DNA from: Plenodomus lindquistii | Taxonomy: Eukaryota; Ascomycota; Dothideomycetes; Pleosporales; Leptosphaeriaceae | Direction of reading: 5' to 3' | Assembly (NCBI GenBank): GCA_025504975.1 | Contig: JANUWI010000014.1 | Location: 806,001 to 870,000, forward strand | Length of the DNA: 64,000 nt | The notes under the pieces: model-generated | Told to the model about the DNA's origin: nothing | The model's database searches: none | The model's input: the letters and a program-made list of their open reading frames with translations, nothing else | Program-made: the position numbers and the translations under genes | Shown: positions 21,438-33,200 of the stretch, one piece after another | How the letters are laid out: each line of letters starts with the position of its first letter | Numbering within the stretch: position 1 is the stretch's first letter

Positions 21438-23309
21438 TCACCTCCTGCCTGCACGAGGGTCCTCGGCTTCTTGCTTCCTCCAGTCCCGCATCTCCTTTGT
21501 ACCGAGACTACCCAAGCCCCCCTCACCACGTCTCTCCCAGCCCCCAAGGCGAACCACCAGCCCTGTCGCATTGTCTGCACCGTCATTGCTCGACGTCTCG
21601 ACTGCAAAACTCACCACATCTCTCGCAGCCTGCTCCGGTGTCTTTGCCTCTTTCACAATGTCGACTATTTCCTGATCTGAGAGGTGGCCAGAGACCCCGT
21701 CAGAGCAGAGAACGACGAACGAGTACTCCGCAGGTGAGAGCTCTATGCGCCGTATCTCAGGCTCGGCAGAGACCCCGACGCGTTTCGAAGCCATGTCGCC
21801 AAAAGCCCGAGTGTTTGCAAGCCCTGATATGCGCTCCTCGCCAAAAGAGTCGGTGACAAAAGCAGCCGCAAACCGGCGAAGGCGTGTGGCTTCTTCGGGC
21901 AGTGATGGGTGGTGATTCGACGTCAGCGGCACGGCCAGTCCAGTCGCAGTGTTGCACAGTAGGATCCTTGTATCACCCACGTGGGCAGTGATGAGCGACG
22001 ATGGAGAGGAAGGATGCCAGAATGGCGAGGGTGTAGGTGTGGAAATGAGCGCTATACTGCATGTGCTTCCACCTTTGAAGCGACTTGAGCCGCCAATGTT
22101 CTTGGTGGTACGTGAAGGGTGCCCCAAGATGTCGTCAGCGTTCAATGCCTTATCAGCTCGAACTGGATCCTCTTCTTCCTTGCCAACTTGAGCAGCAACA
22201 AAGTCGTAGTCCGCCTTAAGGAATGCGTACTCGAGTACTGTCTCAATGCCAATACCGTCCGTGGCAGCAACGGCCGTGTCGCCTGAATCTCTCTGTGAGT
22301 TGGCTTCCTTCTCAGCTGGGTGGCCTTGGCCGCCAGCTGACATGGAGAAGAACTCAGGCTTGAACCTTCTAAAGTACCCCCCTACCAACTCTTTCCAGTC
22401 CTTGACAAGCCGCTGCTCCAGTTCTTCGGCTTTCCGTATGCTATCGGACTGCTTGACTGGCGGAACACCATCGACAGCTCCTTCCATGGACTTGGAGCCT
22501 GGGAGGGGCAACTTGTCGTTGGTCCCAGACGTCGGTGGCTTCAGAGGTTCTGTACCGGGCGGTGTATGCATCTGTATGGCTTCCAGGCTGTCTTTGTCTT
22601 TCTTGACGCGATCTGACCTCGATCCATTGTCTTGCGCTCTTGCCCCGCCAGGGCGATTGCCGTTCTCGCTTTGCTGTAGGCTGCTCTTGAGCTCAAACTG
22701 TTGCATCGCTTTCTCCACGTAGTCGTGCAATTGCTCCCTCAGGAACCCTGAGCACTCAGCACCGCCATGCCCATCGAAGACGCCAAAGTAGAAGACTTGT
22801 GGATCTCCACTCACACCAGGATTAGGAGTGACCTCGTTGCCATTGGCCGTTCGTCCCGCGCGTGTCAGTGATATGGGCCTGCGCTTCGCAAATGCGGGGA
22901 TGTCTATGGTGCCTGCCTGGAACGCATCCTCGTTGTAAGGCCGCGTCCCGCGCGACAAGGAGACTCCAAAGTGGTGTTTGGCGCTCTTCAGTGGTATGCG
23001 CACGACGGTCATTTCGCGCGATGTGCCCACGACAGCCGCCGGCGAACGATTGGACTTTTGCGCATCGTAGGGGGTGCTCTTGTCGCGGGGCAGCTTATGG
23101 TGGGCGGCGGGCTGGGGGCGAGAGTCAGGGTGCAGAGACGTCGAGGGTATGTGTGTTATGAAGTACTCGTGGAAGCAGCGACGCTGGCGGGTAGACGGGG
23201 CGGTCCATGTGTGGGGATGAGATGCGGAGAGCCTCGTGGCATGGGCGCAGACACAGCCAGTTGGCGGAGGTCGAGCAGCTCTGCGGAGGTGAAGGGCGGG
23301 ATTCCACAT
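21438..23309 (-). CDS. ptc6: PP2C-type Ser/Thr phosphatase, mitochondrial PTC6-like
   Basis: A single exon of 623 residues. All PP2C metal and phosphate motifs are present in order: RGTRPYNEDAFQAG, FGVFDGHGGAECSGFL, GSTCSIALI, ITAHVGDTRILL, FVVLCSDGVSGHLSDQE and GADNATGLVVRLG. The enzyme is thus a Mg/Mn-dependent protein phosphatase with all active-site acids. The first 100 residues are rich in Arg, Ser and His with few acids, as in a mitochondrial presequence. The stretch FQAGTIDIPAFAKRRPISL resembles the yeast Ptc6/Aup1 group, which acts in mitochondria and mitophagy. That assignment is family-based inference. A long hydrophilic insert lies between DGHGG and GSTC, as in fungal PTC6. The start was taken as the first ATG of the open frame. 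An internal Met (MTVVRIPLKSAK) at about residue 100 is an alternative. Confidence 0.85.
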   Translation of the reverse strand: MWNPALHLRRAARPPPTGCVCAHATRLSASHPHTWTAPSTRQRRCFHEYFITHIPSTSLHPDSRPQPAAHHKLPRDKSTPYDAQKSNRSPAAVVGTSREMTVVRIPLKSAKHHFGVSLSRGTRPYNEDAFQAGTIDIPAFAKRRPISLTRAGRTANGNEVTPNPGVSGDPQVFYFGVFDGHGGAECSGFLREQLHDYVEKAMQQFELKSSLQQSENGNRPGGARAQDNGSRSDRVKKDKDSLEAIQMHTPPGTEPLKPPTSGTNDKLPLPGSKSMEGAVDGVPPVKQSDSIRKAEELEQRLVKDWKELVGGYFRRFKPEFFSMSAGGQGHPAEKEANSQRDSGDTAVAATDGIGIETVLEYAFLKADYDFVAAQVGKEEEDPVRADKALNADDILGHPSRTTKNIGGSSRFKGGSTCSIALISTPTPSPFWHPSSPSSLITAHVGDTRILLCNTATGLAVPLTSNHHPSLPEEATRLRRFAAAFVTDSFGEERISGLANTRAFGDMASKRVGVSAEPEIRRIELSPAEYSFVVLCSDGVSGHLSDQEIVDIVKEAKTPEQAARDVVSFAVETSSNDGADNATGLVVRLGGWERRGEGGLGSLGTKEMRDWRKQEAEDPRAGRR

Positions 23310-24925
23310 GTCGTCTCTTGCGGCGAAGGACGCATGGCGTGGGTACCTGGAGAGCTATGACATGGTAGGATGCTCTAGGGTAGCTGGTTGGGTAGGGCTG
23401 TTTGGGTTTGGGGAGAAGCAGTGCCATCATCGCGATCGTCATTCCGCTGTTCCTGAACCCCAGCCCGCTTGGTCGGAACACGGCCTCATTGGACACCACG
23501 ACGTCATCCCAATTCACCTCGGCACGCATTTTGTCACCACTTCTTCAAAGTACACAATCATGTGAGGCATAGAAACGCAGGTTCCATTCATTCGCAACAC
23601 GCTGCTTAGAGTCATGGTGATACAGCCATGTTGCCTGCTTACTCCCTTTCTCAGACATTCTCTCTTTCCTCTCTCATACAAGCAGCTTGTCAGCCATAGA
23701 TTAAGTGTGCTGCGGTTGACTCTGAATCATTCTACCTAACGTACAATTCTCCATGAAATCCCATCAGGTCTCTCACTTGATCGCTTTCAGTTGTGCTTTG
23801 GCATTGACCGCTATTACTGCTACCCCATCCTACACCGCTGAACGTGCCGAACACCTGCAAATTGTTCTCCATGAAACCATCACTTGACCAACATCTCGCC
23901 CTTTTCTCGCCTCAACATCTCATACAGAATTCCCACGGACTCCTACTCATGGTCCAGCTTGTACGAGCACACATTATGGCACCGGCATCCAATCGATCTC
24001 TGCTGGGCCCCTCGTCTCCACGGCCGGGCGCACCTGATATTACGAGACAGGATGCCTTGCAAGAGCGATTGAAGTACACGCTGTAATCATAGCGCTAGTT
24101 CTTCCAGTGAAGCAGCCCACTCATCTGCCCGCGATCCAAGCCGGTATGATGGCACAATCTTGATGAGATATTTTCAACTTCGATAGGCTAGGCCATGACA
24201 ACCATGGTATCATTGGCTCAATTTCCCTACGGCTTTACTTGTTATCTGGTGGGATATCGAGACTTCATGTCAAAGCTATTATTCTGTGTCGTACAAGCCT
24301 TGAGGAATACAGGCTACAGCGTGCATGTGCTGGCATTCGTGCAAGTACTAGCCAATCTTACAATGAAGATGGTAATTCATGATCCTCTTGCTCATGTCTT
24401 TCCTCGCTAATAGATGTGCTCAGATGACTCTACAAACTCGGTGAAGTATCTTTCAAACCAGGGTGAACACGCCGTTTTATCTACCCTTCCCAATTTGACG
24501 GCCGATCCGCTGGTACGAATCAAGTTAAATCCCTATTCACCTCGACTTCGTCAATTACGAATCGTTCTCGATTGGTCCATAAGCTGGCATTACAGCGATG
24601 GAAATTTGTACCAGCGCTAGCTGCCGCTGTGCAAACGAAATGCTTCGCCTACTCCTCCGGTGCACTGCTCTTCCTTCCTTTCTTCTTTTCTCTTCCCCAC
24701 GACTACGACTGCAGCTTGATCGACTTGTTATTTGTGCTTTTTGGAGTTTTGGACTTGGGACTTTTACTGATCCTTTTCTTTGGTTCTAGATCTTCGAAAC
24801 CATTGCCTCCTACGACCCAATGGGCGACTATAGAAAATTCGAACAATCTGCAAAAATGGAAGACAACGAGGTAAGCAATATGCAGGAGCATATCTCGGCA
24901 AATACACACTCACAGAAAGTCGCAG
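23310..24925. other. Intergenic region upstream of the SPTKF-repeat gene
   Basis: Nothing is supported as a gene. Short frames at 23844-24086 and 24195-24410 show no domain. A CT-rich block at 24650-24800 looks like a promoter or leader. A possible upstream exon could end at 24870 (ACGAG/GTAAGC) and join in phase to the acceptor at 24914. Its frame would be hydrophobic, so it was not included. Confidence 0.4.
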
Positions 24926-26862
24926 ATGTACCACGAACAAGAGCAAGGCAATAGCCCAATATTCGAAGACCCCTTCAGCGCTGCTTTGCGTCCCGAGATC
25001 AGTGGCCCCCGCACGTTCACCACCAGATCTCACATTCACTCAAATCAAGGAACGTCGGTTTTCACTTTGAACAGATCGCCCTTCATGAACGAAGCTGTTC
25101 GGCCAATCAACCGCCTTTCCTTCCAACCTCAGCAACTAACTACAGCAGCTACAGCGCAGACACTCGGCATAACGTCTCGCCTTAACCAGAGCACATTTAG
25201 GAGTCAAATGCGGAAATCTCCACAGAAAGTCGACCCTCTTCCGGGTTTAGGACAGACGGGTAACGCTTATCAAGCTTACATTTCGTCGACACCGCGAACG
25301 GGACACAATGATGTAGCAAGCGTGCAAGGTCTTTCTGGTAACAAGGCCTCGGCCCCTCCGATTGCGTTGTAAGCATTATTGACCTACTTTTGTCTCAGGA
25401 GCTGACTCTTACAAGCAAGAACAACTACGCCGAGATGTCAGAGAAGTTTGGAAAGTTGACCACCAAGACTGTAGATAGCCCCGACATCGCGAAACAGCAA
25501 CTACAGCCTCGGCGGGACATTGTCGAAGACCTGAAACGACTCTTGAAGCGAGAGATCGACGCCACTCCCCGTACATATCCTCCTGTCAGTACTGCATTTA
25601 AGCATTCCCAAAGCCTTCCCCTCATGCCATCTCAGCTTGGACCATACACCACGACTTCGTCATACGAGCATGCCCCTATCATGCCGCCGCCTTCTAGCTC
25701 TGTCTCGCCGGTCAAGTCCTATGGAATCGCAGTATACGAGTACGCACAAGCTATGCCAATGCATACAAACGCTTTCTCTCCAACAAAATTCACCTCACCG
25801 AGTCCCTCGCCAACCAAGTTCAATGCACCGGCCCAAACACCTACGAGGTTCAACGAGGGAATTCGTACACCAACAAAGTTCAACGAAGAATCCAACACAC
25901 CCACGAGTGCCTCCTTTCCCGCAACGTCGAGACGCTCCACAGGCAAGTCCAGAGGCCGTCACCATCGCACTGCAACGCCAGAGCAGCGCACTATCCGAGA
26001 GATGATGGGTGGCAAGCCTGTATTCACAGTCGGTATGAAAGAGCAAGACGACCGGTGCTTGTTCTTCGACTTCTTCGAGCAGATCAAGCAATGGGCTTCA
26101 AACTACACCGTTGACCTCCGATCTCTCAACGCCGAGCAAATCCACGGTCTCGCGTCCCACCATCTCCTCGCCGGACCTCTGGGTGACCCATCCAACCTCA
26201 CAATGCTCATCACCGAAAAGGACATGCTCACCACCATGGTCACAAGCATAATCAGCCGTCACATAGTCCAGCACGCCCTAGACGAGCACTCCCTCCTCTT
26301 AAGCAACCACCCCCAAGCCCCCGCCTGCGAACAGCTCGCCTACCACTGGTCCCTCCTCCCCGCCACCGCCCACACCTCCAAGCACAATCTCCTCCTCACC
26401 CAACAGCACCTCTACACCACCATCAAAGACGACCCCAACCACCGCGCCTGGCGCGCAGCCACATCCTCCCACCTCGCCTTCACCCTCCTCACTTCGCTCT
26501 CCTCCCTCCTCGCCACAAACCTCGCTCCAGCCGCCCAAAAAGAGCGCAACCACACGCTCACCGAGCTGTACGTTAAAGGCTACAGAATCGGGTTCAGGCT
26601 GCGCATGGCGCCGCACCGGTGGTCGTTTGCGTGGCCTGCGTCCGGCGCGGAGTTCAACCCCTTTGCCATGGTTAATGAGAATCGGCTGTTGTATGGCGAG
26701 ATTTTGAGGACGATGACGGCGGTTATGCAGGAGCCGGGGGTGCATGAGGTTAGGTTTGCGGTTAGTCCGACGGTGGCGAGGAGTGGGTTTGCGGGTGGGA
26801 GGGAGGAGAGGGTTTTGGTGCACCATGCTATGGTTAATATTACAAGGAAGGGGTGTGTTTGA
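24926..26862 (+). CDS. Uncharacterised protein with SPTKF-type repeats and conserved-looking C-terminal domain
   Basis: Two exons, 24926-25368 and 25416-26862, joined by a 47-nt intron (GTAAGC, GCTGAC branch site, ACAAG acceptor). The nearer CAG acceptor would break the frame. The product is about 629 residues. The N-terminal half is disordered and rich in Ser, Thr, Pro and Gln. Around residues 265-315 it has four to five degenerate repeats: SPTKFTSP, SPTKFNAP, TPTRFNEG, TPTKFNEE. These SP/TP units could be proline-directed kinase sites. The C-terminal half (from MMGGKPVFTVGMKEQDDRCL) is a helical domain with DRCLFFDFFEQIKQWASNYT and a compact end (FRLRMAPHRWSFAWPASG). I do not recognise this domain. 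The start is the first Met in frame. An upstream exon is possible. Confidence 0.7.
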
Positions 26863-27369
26863 GTTTAGTGGGTTGGGGTTATGGGTATGGACGAGAAGTT
26901 GGTGGAGGATTGGGTGTCTGCGTGCAGTTTGTGGGTTGGACGGTTCGTTGGTTGGTATTCATTTCGTCCGCAAGGATGGTTCTAAGTACAATCCGGACTC
27001 CGTCGGGGCCCAAGGACGCGCAGAGCTATCGAACCACAGTCTTCGCGCACTGCCGTAGAATGCGTTTCATGTTGAAGCGGGCGTGAGCCTGTCAAGGCGA
27101 GATTCCTGTAGATCGGACAGAATACTACGGACGAGATGATGTTTACATGGTACCTACGTGATATATTTGGTCTTGCCGTGCTTCAACATCTCCTGTCTTC
27201 AGCATGTACTTGGGATATTTGAGCTGCATCATGAACAGCATAAAGCGAATCCTCCTGCATTTGTATTTCGTACAGCTAACTCATAATATCATTAACCTAA
27301 AGTATGATCATCCCGTAGTCATGAAACGAGGGTATAAGCCATAAAATAACGCCTAGGAAATACATATTA
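26863..27369. other. Intergenic region between convergent genes
   Basis: This is the 3' flank of two convergent genes. The first 100 bases continue the G-rich composition of the preceding ORF end. The rest is AT-rich with no coding signal. Confidence 0.5.
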
Positions 27370-28527
27370 TTATACCCACGTCCTGACCGAATACACGTCT
27401 TCTCTGCCATTGCTCATCTGCACATTCCTCACGCTCTGTGCTCTCGCCTGTCCTACCACTACTGTCGGACTCCAAGGCCCATCCCCTTGGACAGAGTATA
27501 TGGACGTCTGCTTCGTGGTCAAGGCGATGGTGTCCGACTCTGATGGGTAGCAGCTCTTATTTGAGTTGATTGACGCGACTTTCGTCCGTACACCCGTCGC
27601 TACTGCGCGTATAAGCGGACGCAATATGGCAATAGAGGCGGCGATGATGCCGGTTCCTGGTTCAGCGGTCGCCCAGATGGTTGCTTTGACCGAGGTTGCT
27701 ACGTCTTTGTAAGTCCGGGTTACGAGTCGTTGGAGTGGGATGCTTACCCGACAGCCCTTTCCCCCCTGTGAGCGAAAGGCCATGAAGATAGACCATCCGC
27801 ATGACACTGCTCACACTGCCTATAGCCCCCAAGGCCATGATCAAGCTCACGCTGATCTTACTCCTCCGGTCGAGCTCACTACCAACTAAGACACTTATGG
27901 GGATGAGTACAAATGTCCAATCCGCCAACACGTTGATCGCGCCATACAAGTACCCCGACGCTAAGAGAAACTTGCTTGGTAGACATTTCGGGCTGCCGAG
28001 CAGACTATCTGCGAGCTTGGCAGGGTCACCGCACTGGAAGATGGTGATAAGGATGTATACGAGACCGTATACACTACTAATCACGAGAATCGTGTGGAAA
28101 ATGCGAGTTTGCCATGGCGCGGTGAGTACGCGGAGGAAGAAGAGGCCGAGTGAGACTTTGAGGAGCGTGGTGGTGAGGATGTAGAAGACTTCGGAAAGTT
28201 GGACGTAGATGAGCGTTACATGGATGGCGTCGGGAGTGAAAAGCCGGCGCTCTGCAGAGCGGAATATGGTGACGAAAATGAAAGCGCAGTAAGATGTGAA
28301 GAGCAGCTGGTGGCGTCAGTCATCATCATTGAGATGTCGTCTGGAGCATAACTTACCAGTGTTGCCACCATAGCGGCATCATCCCAACCCGGAGACTTTG
28401 TGATACGAAAGCGGACCCATAGCCGCAGAGCAACAGTGGTGTATGCGAGTGCAAGCAGTATGATGAGCAGGTAGTATGTCAATGTGCCAAGAAAGAACAG
28501 CTCCTTGACTTTTGCGCTTCTGTCCAT
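27370..28527 (-). CDS. Rhodopsin-domain (SAT4-like) integral membrane protein
   Basis: Three exons on the minus strand, 28527-28357, 28306-27748 and 27704-27370, give 354 residues. Seven hydrophobic segments can be traced, including TYYLLIILLALAYTTVALRL, LLFTSYCAFIFVTIF, VFYILTTTLLKVSLGLFF, GLVYILITIFQC, GAINVLADWTFVLIPISVLV, IMALGAIGSVSSVMRMVYL and GTGIIAASIAILRPLI. Family landmarks are RFRITKSPGWDDAAM, KVSLGLFFLRVL, the FQCGDP and CLPS loop with cysteines, and the NVLADW helix. These match the fungal rhodopsin-domain family (PF20684 type), whose members include PTH11-like receptors. The ligand is unknown. The C-terminal tail is cytosolic and ends with SVRTWV. The start is the first ATG of the exon. 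An in-frame GTG lies three codons upstream. Confidence 0.85.
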
Positions 28528-30209
28528 AACGTTCACTCACGAGACCAACCACACAGTACGGAATGAAGAGTGAAGAGAAGAAATCAATGCAGATGGGTAG
28601 GCAATGCTGGCATTAAGAACGTAGGTGTTGTATTCTCGGTTTCAAAGCATCCCGGCGCAAGTGAGTTAGAGGAACAGTATGGGTTTGAGAGAAGTGTTGC
28701 GATGGAACTGTGACGCGACTGGCCAGTCAACGCGGGAAGTTACTTGGGTGTTTTGAAATGAACACCCCAGACAGGCAACGTCGAGACCATGAGGACGATC
28801 TGGCTGTGGATCCGTTGAGGTGGTCTTGGGGCTTATTAGATTATCAGAGACGGGATGGACCTTGTGATCGAAGATCGGACAAAGCATAACTGCCGCAAAA
28901 AAGCAACTCAATTGGTGGGTTTTGTTTCTCTAGGCCGAGTATGGCAGACACTGCACATTGGCACGGTTCGTGCAAGTCCATATCATGTTGACGATGACGA
29001 TTGGGAGCGGTAGGTAATGTCATGATCCCGACCTTTGGCATCTTTAAGCGAAACAATCTCGTTGATTAATGACAATGTCCGACGGTTGCTCCCAATGACA
29101 TACTACGATGGCCTCAAACCAGATGTCGGTCTCAAGTTCCCGAAAAGTGGCGGCTTCAGCGAAGAAAAGGCCAGCACTACCTGGTGCGTCCAGTTGGATA
29201 CTTGAGGCGTTACATTATCGTCACGATGCTCGGCAGATGTCGCATTGACGATCCTATAGGTCCGGCCGAACGCTTGTGGAGGTGTTCATGTTTCGCTAAA
29301 CACGGCGTGTTTGGGGATCAGCTTGAGGCGTGTTTCATGGCTTGACTGCCGACGGTAGTAACATCCTAGTCCACTTGATCGTGTGTACAGTATGTATGCG
29401 TGGCTGACTGCTGCGTCCAGATTTGTGATGACAAGATCCAGGACCCGTATGGTGTGGTGATACGGCGATCAAGGATGAGAGGCGCAGGTCAGGTGCCGTT
29501 GACCAATCATCACGTGATGTGAGTGGGGTCGGCGACGTAGTTTTTCCACCCGGTCACTCGCGGCAACGGCAAGAAATCTTTCCTTTGTCTTCGCGACCTC
29601 GAGCTTTCTTTCTTCCACACCATGAAATAACATCGCGCCAACGGTACACAGTGCAAGTCTTGGCCTGGGCTGGTTTATGTATTCATCATGGATTCCCAAC
29701 GGGCTTCGCAACATGTAGCGAGTGTCTTTCTCATGGTCCGAGATTCGACCTTATCGAGATACATCGCTTGCACCTTTGACCAAGGCGGATGGACATAGGC
29801 AGGTTGTCGCGCGTTGCACTATGACTGGGTACGTACTTCTACACACACTCCATTTCCCTCCAACATGATGAGACAAGCACAAAATTCACAGACCTGTTCC
29901 TAACACCAATGTGGACAACTTTGGCATCAAACATCCCTGACTACACGAACATACCAACTATTGCGTCCTCAACCTTGGGAGAAACATCTGGCTAATATTT
30001 ATACAGGTGTCCGAGCGTTCGATGTTCGGTATCCCAGCGTGGTGCTACGCCACAAATCACGGTAGGTTGCGTTGCGCCCGGTTCTCTCTCCATGATCGCC
30101 ATGAGCAGTGTACTTGACAATGGTATAATGACTCTGACAATGCGGAAGTCACTACCATCCGTCCCTCTTTTGTCTGCTTTGACATCTTGGCACAATGGCA
30201 TGAACCGCC
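28528..30209. other. Divergent intergenic region
   Basis: A 1.7 kb space between the rhodopsin-domain gene (minus) and the 1016-residue protein gene (plus). No frame longer than about 86 codons has coding character. It presumably holds both promoters. Confidence 0.5.
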
Positions 30210-33200
30210 ATGGACTCCACTAGTTATCCTTTGTCTAATCTAAAATTACATCTTTACAGTTCCAGCTCAAAGAACGCTGTGGATCACATATATGCACGTT
30301 GTGCGTTGTGTAATTCGTCTTGGCCTATTAAACAAAGTTCCGAAATGTCTCCCACTGCTGGCACACCGAGAGGCTCACTAAGATTACCAGAAACAGCAGG
30401 CTATCAACAGGTTACCGGTGCAAACTCACAAACACAGCAGCGATCCCCCCGTTCGATGTCCCATAGTTTCCAGCGTAACTCGGTGTCTTCCCCTTCAAAA
30501 CAAGCCATGGGTTCAAACTCGCGATCCGGTAGCCAGACCATACGTCGTTCCAGCCGTGCGGCTTCGCGCCAGTCCAGCAAGGCCTCTGGAGGTCTTGTAA
30601 GCCTGCCTGGCGCTGGCACTTTCGCCCTTTTGGGTCAAGATGTCGACTACAATATCGATCCAGCGCTGCTGGGCGATCTTCCCGAATTTGACGAGACTTT
30701 CTTCGATGAATTCATGGCATCAGATGATTTCGGATCAAACGGCCTTGATGCAGCACACAACCCTGATAATCAGGTCGAGGTGACGGGTGCTCGGGATACC
30801 AGCAGCCTTGAGCAAGTCCTCCAACATGGCCTTCAGCACCATCTTGGTCAGGATCTAGTGCCTGTCCAAAGCTCTCAACAGGATCAACCTAACCAGCCCT
30901 ACCCTGTGCCCGCGGACTTCGATTGGGACGCCAACCTTGGGCTGGACCCCATCGTTGATTTTAAGACTATATACACGAATTCGTATCAACCATCAACCGG
31001 CCTGTCTGCACTTCCCGGGGCCGCTTACTACCATCCTCAGCCACACACAGGCTACCAGCAGTTCACTTACCCGCATTCTGATGATCACGGTTATCCCACT
31101 CATCAACCGTACTACATCCCACATAGGCCTGTCATTGAGCAGACTGGATATACTCCATACTGTTATCCAGCGCCACCACCCCTGCAACAAGCTCCGTATG
31201 GCTATGCCCGCTCCTACCCCTCTCGTCATTCCAGCCGTGAAGAAGCAAAAGCTACTAGTCAGCGAAAGCGTAAGCGGGATTATTCAGAGTCAAGTTCTGA
31301 AGGAGAAGCACCCGTTGTTAAGCGTCTTCGCGGTGATCAGCCTCAAGTGTCACCTCAGGAGAAGTCTCGTGCTCGGCATTCGTCACGTTCGGACTCATCC
31401 CGTCGTCGTTCCGATGTCTCTGACAGCAGCTCACTCAGCCGGCCTATAAAAATGACGCCCGTCCGCGCTGGTCAAAAGCCAAAGAAGCACGAGGACAAAA
31501 CATGGGTTCGTATCAACAACACTACCAAGGGCGAGACTACTCGTACAGCTCGCATCAACGCATTCGCAGATGTCGGCTCAAAGTACAAGCACCACCCACT
31601 GCCTGTTGGCAACTGGGAGTCGTCTTCTGGCTTCAAGTTTGAGTACACTAATCACTACGGGATGGACGAGTTCAAGAAACAGTCCATGTCTGCTCGCCAA
31701 ATCCACGAGTACATCACCCAATACCCTGGTGACCACTTGCGCATCTGGATCCAGATTACTCCTGGAGATTCTGCGCGCCGGTACGCTTCAGAACCTCACA
31801 GCCGCTGTATCTTCGAGCAATGCCCTAATCGTAAGTGGGGCGGTAAAGCCACCATTGAAGTTGGTAGTTACCGTGTCGCCTTTGACGAGAAGCACAAGAA
31901 ATATGGCAAGGGTACCTGCGATCCGTTCGACTGCGTTGGCTACGCACATCTGTACTGCATGGAGCGCTTCCTAGACTTTGCCGGTGTTTGCGAAACCGCC
32001 GACGTGAAGGTCGACGACCGCTCGGGCCTTAGGAAGGAACCCAAGGCCATTGCGCCTTTTACATTTCTCAACAACAAGCACCTCTACGACAAGCCGCTTG
32101 CCGAGAAGTTTATAAAGGCTGCTCAAGCTGGTGCCCTTCATCGTACCCCCGAGTTCAGCGAATACCCCAACCACTGCGATTATACTCGAGGCCAACCAAA
32201 GCCTCACAGCAAGACTCTAGTCGCCGCATTGTATGACACTAATCTGCGCAACCGCACGCGATCTCAACTCAAGCAGTTTGTCAACCGCAAGATCCTTCCA
32301 GGTGTATTCACTATCCACCGCGGTGATCAAGAAATGGCCAACATCGACAAGATGGTAGCAGCTCTGCCCACCTACCAAGCCAACGTTGAGTCTGGCGTAC
32401 ACGCTGCCAGTGACTTCTCTCGATACTACGATCAATTCTTCCCTCTAGTCAACGAGCGTATCCACGAGTGTCTAGATCTCCGAGCGCAATTCAAGCGCGA
32501 AGACGAAGCAGGTACTGCCCCCACGCGCGGCGGCTCCAAGAAACGTCGCATCCGCGCAGTCTCGGACTCGGACGACGAACCCGACTACCCACAACACAAC
32601 CGCAACGACTCCGACTCCGACGACTTCGAAGAACTCACACTCACCCAACCCGTCCGCGGCTCCCGCTTCAGTCCCAGGAAAAAACAACGCATCTCCTACA
32701 ACGAGGACCACCTCTCCTCCACACACCACGACATCTTCAGTCAAATCCCTCAACTCCTCCCACATTACACAACAACCACAACCACATACCCACAACCCGA
32801 CCCCACAAAGTCACTCCCACCACCTCCACCACCACCACAACAACAACAACCCCTCTCCCCCACCACCCTGAACACCACACTCAACTCCCGCACACCAAGC
32901 TGCACCCAATTCTTCCGTGAAAACAGCGACGTCGCACCCTTCGATTTCGCCACTCTCCACCCGATTTCCCCCGGCGGCACCGTATCCACACCTCCCGGCG
33001 GCGGCAGTGTGCCTGAGATACCAAAAGATGTAGCTGCGCTGATTGACCTCGAGCGCAGAAAATCTAGCACTTTGTCTATTGGGCCTGTTGCGTCGATTAT
33101 GAAAAGCGGAACGGGCGCGAGTGTGGGTGGGAATGGGTCGCCGGCGCGCTCGGCGTCGTTTAGAGAACAGCCTGTTAGTAAGAGCAGGGAATTTGGGATT

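Noticed and set aside
24572..24874. Possible upstream exon of the SPTKF gene
   Set aside because: The phase fits, but the peptide is a hydrophobic product of a CT-rich promoter-like tract. Kept only as an alternative.
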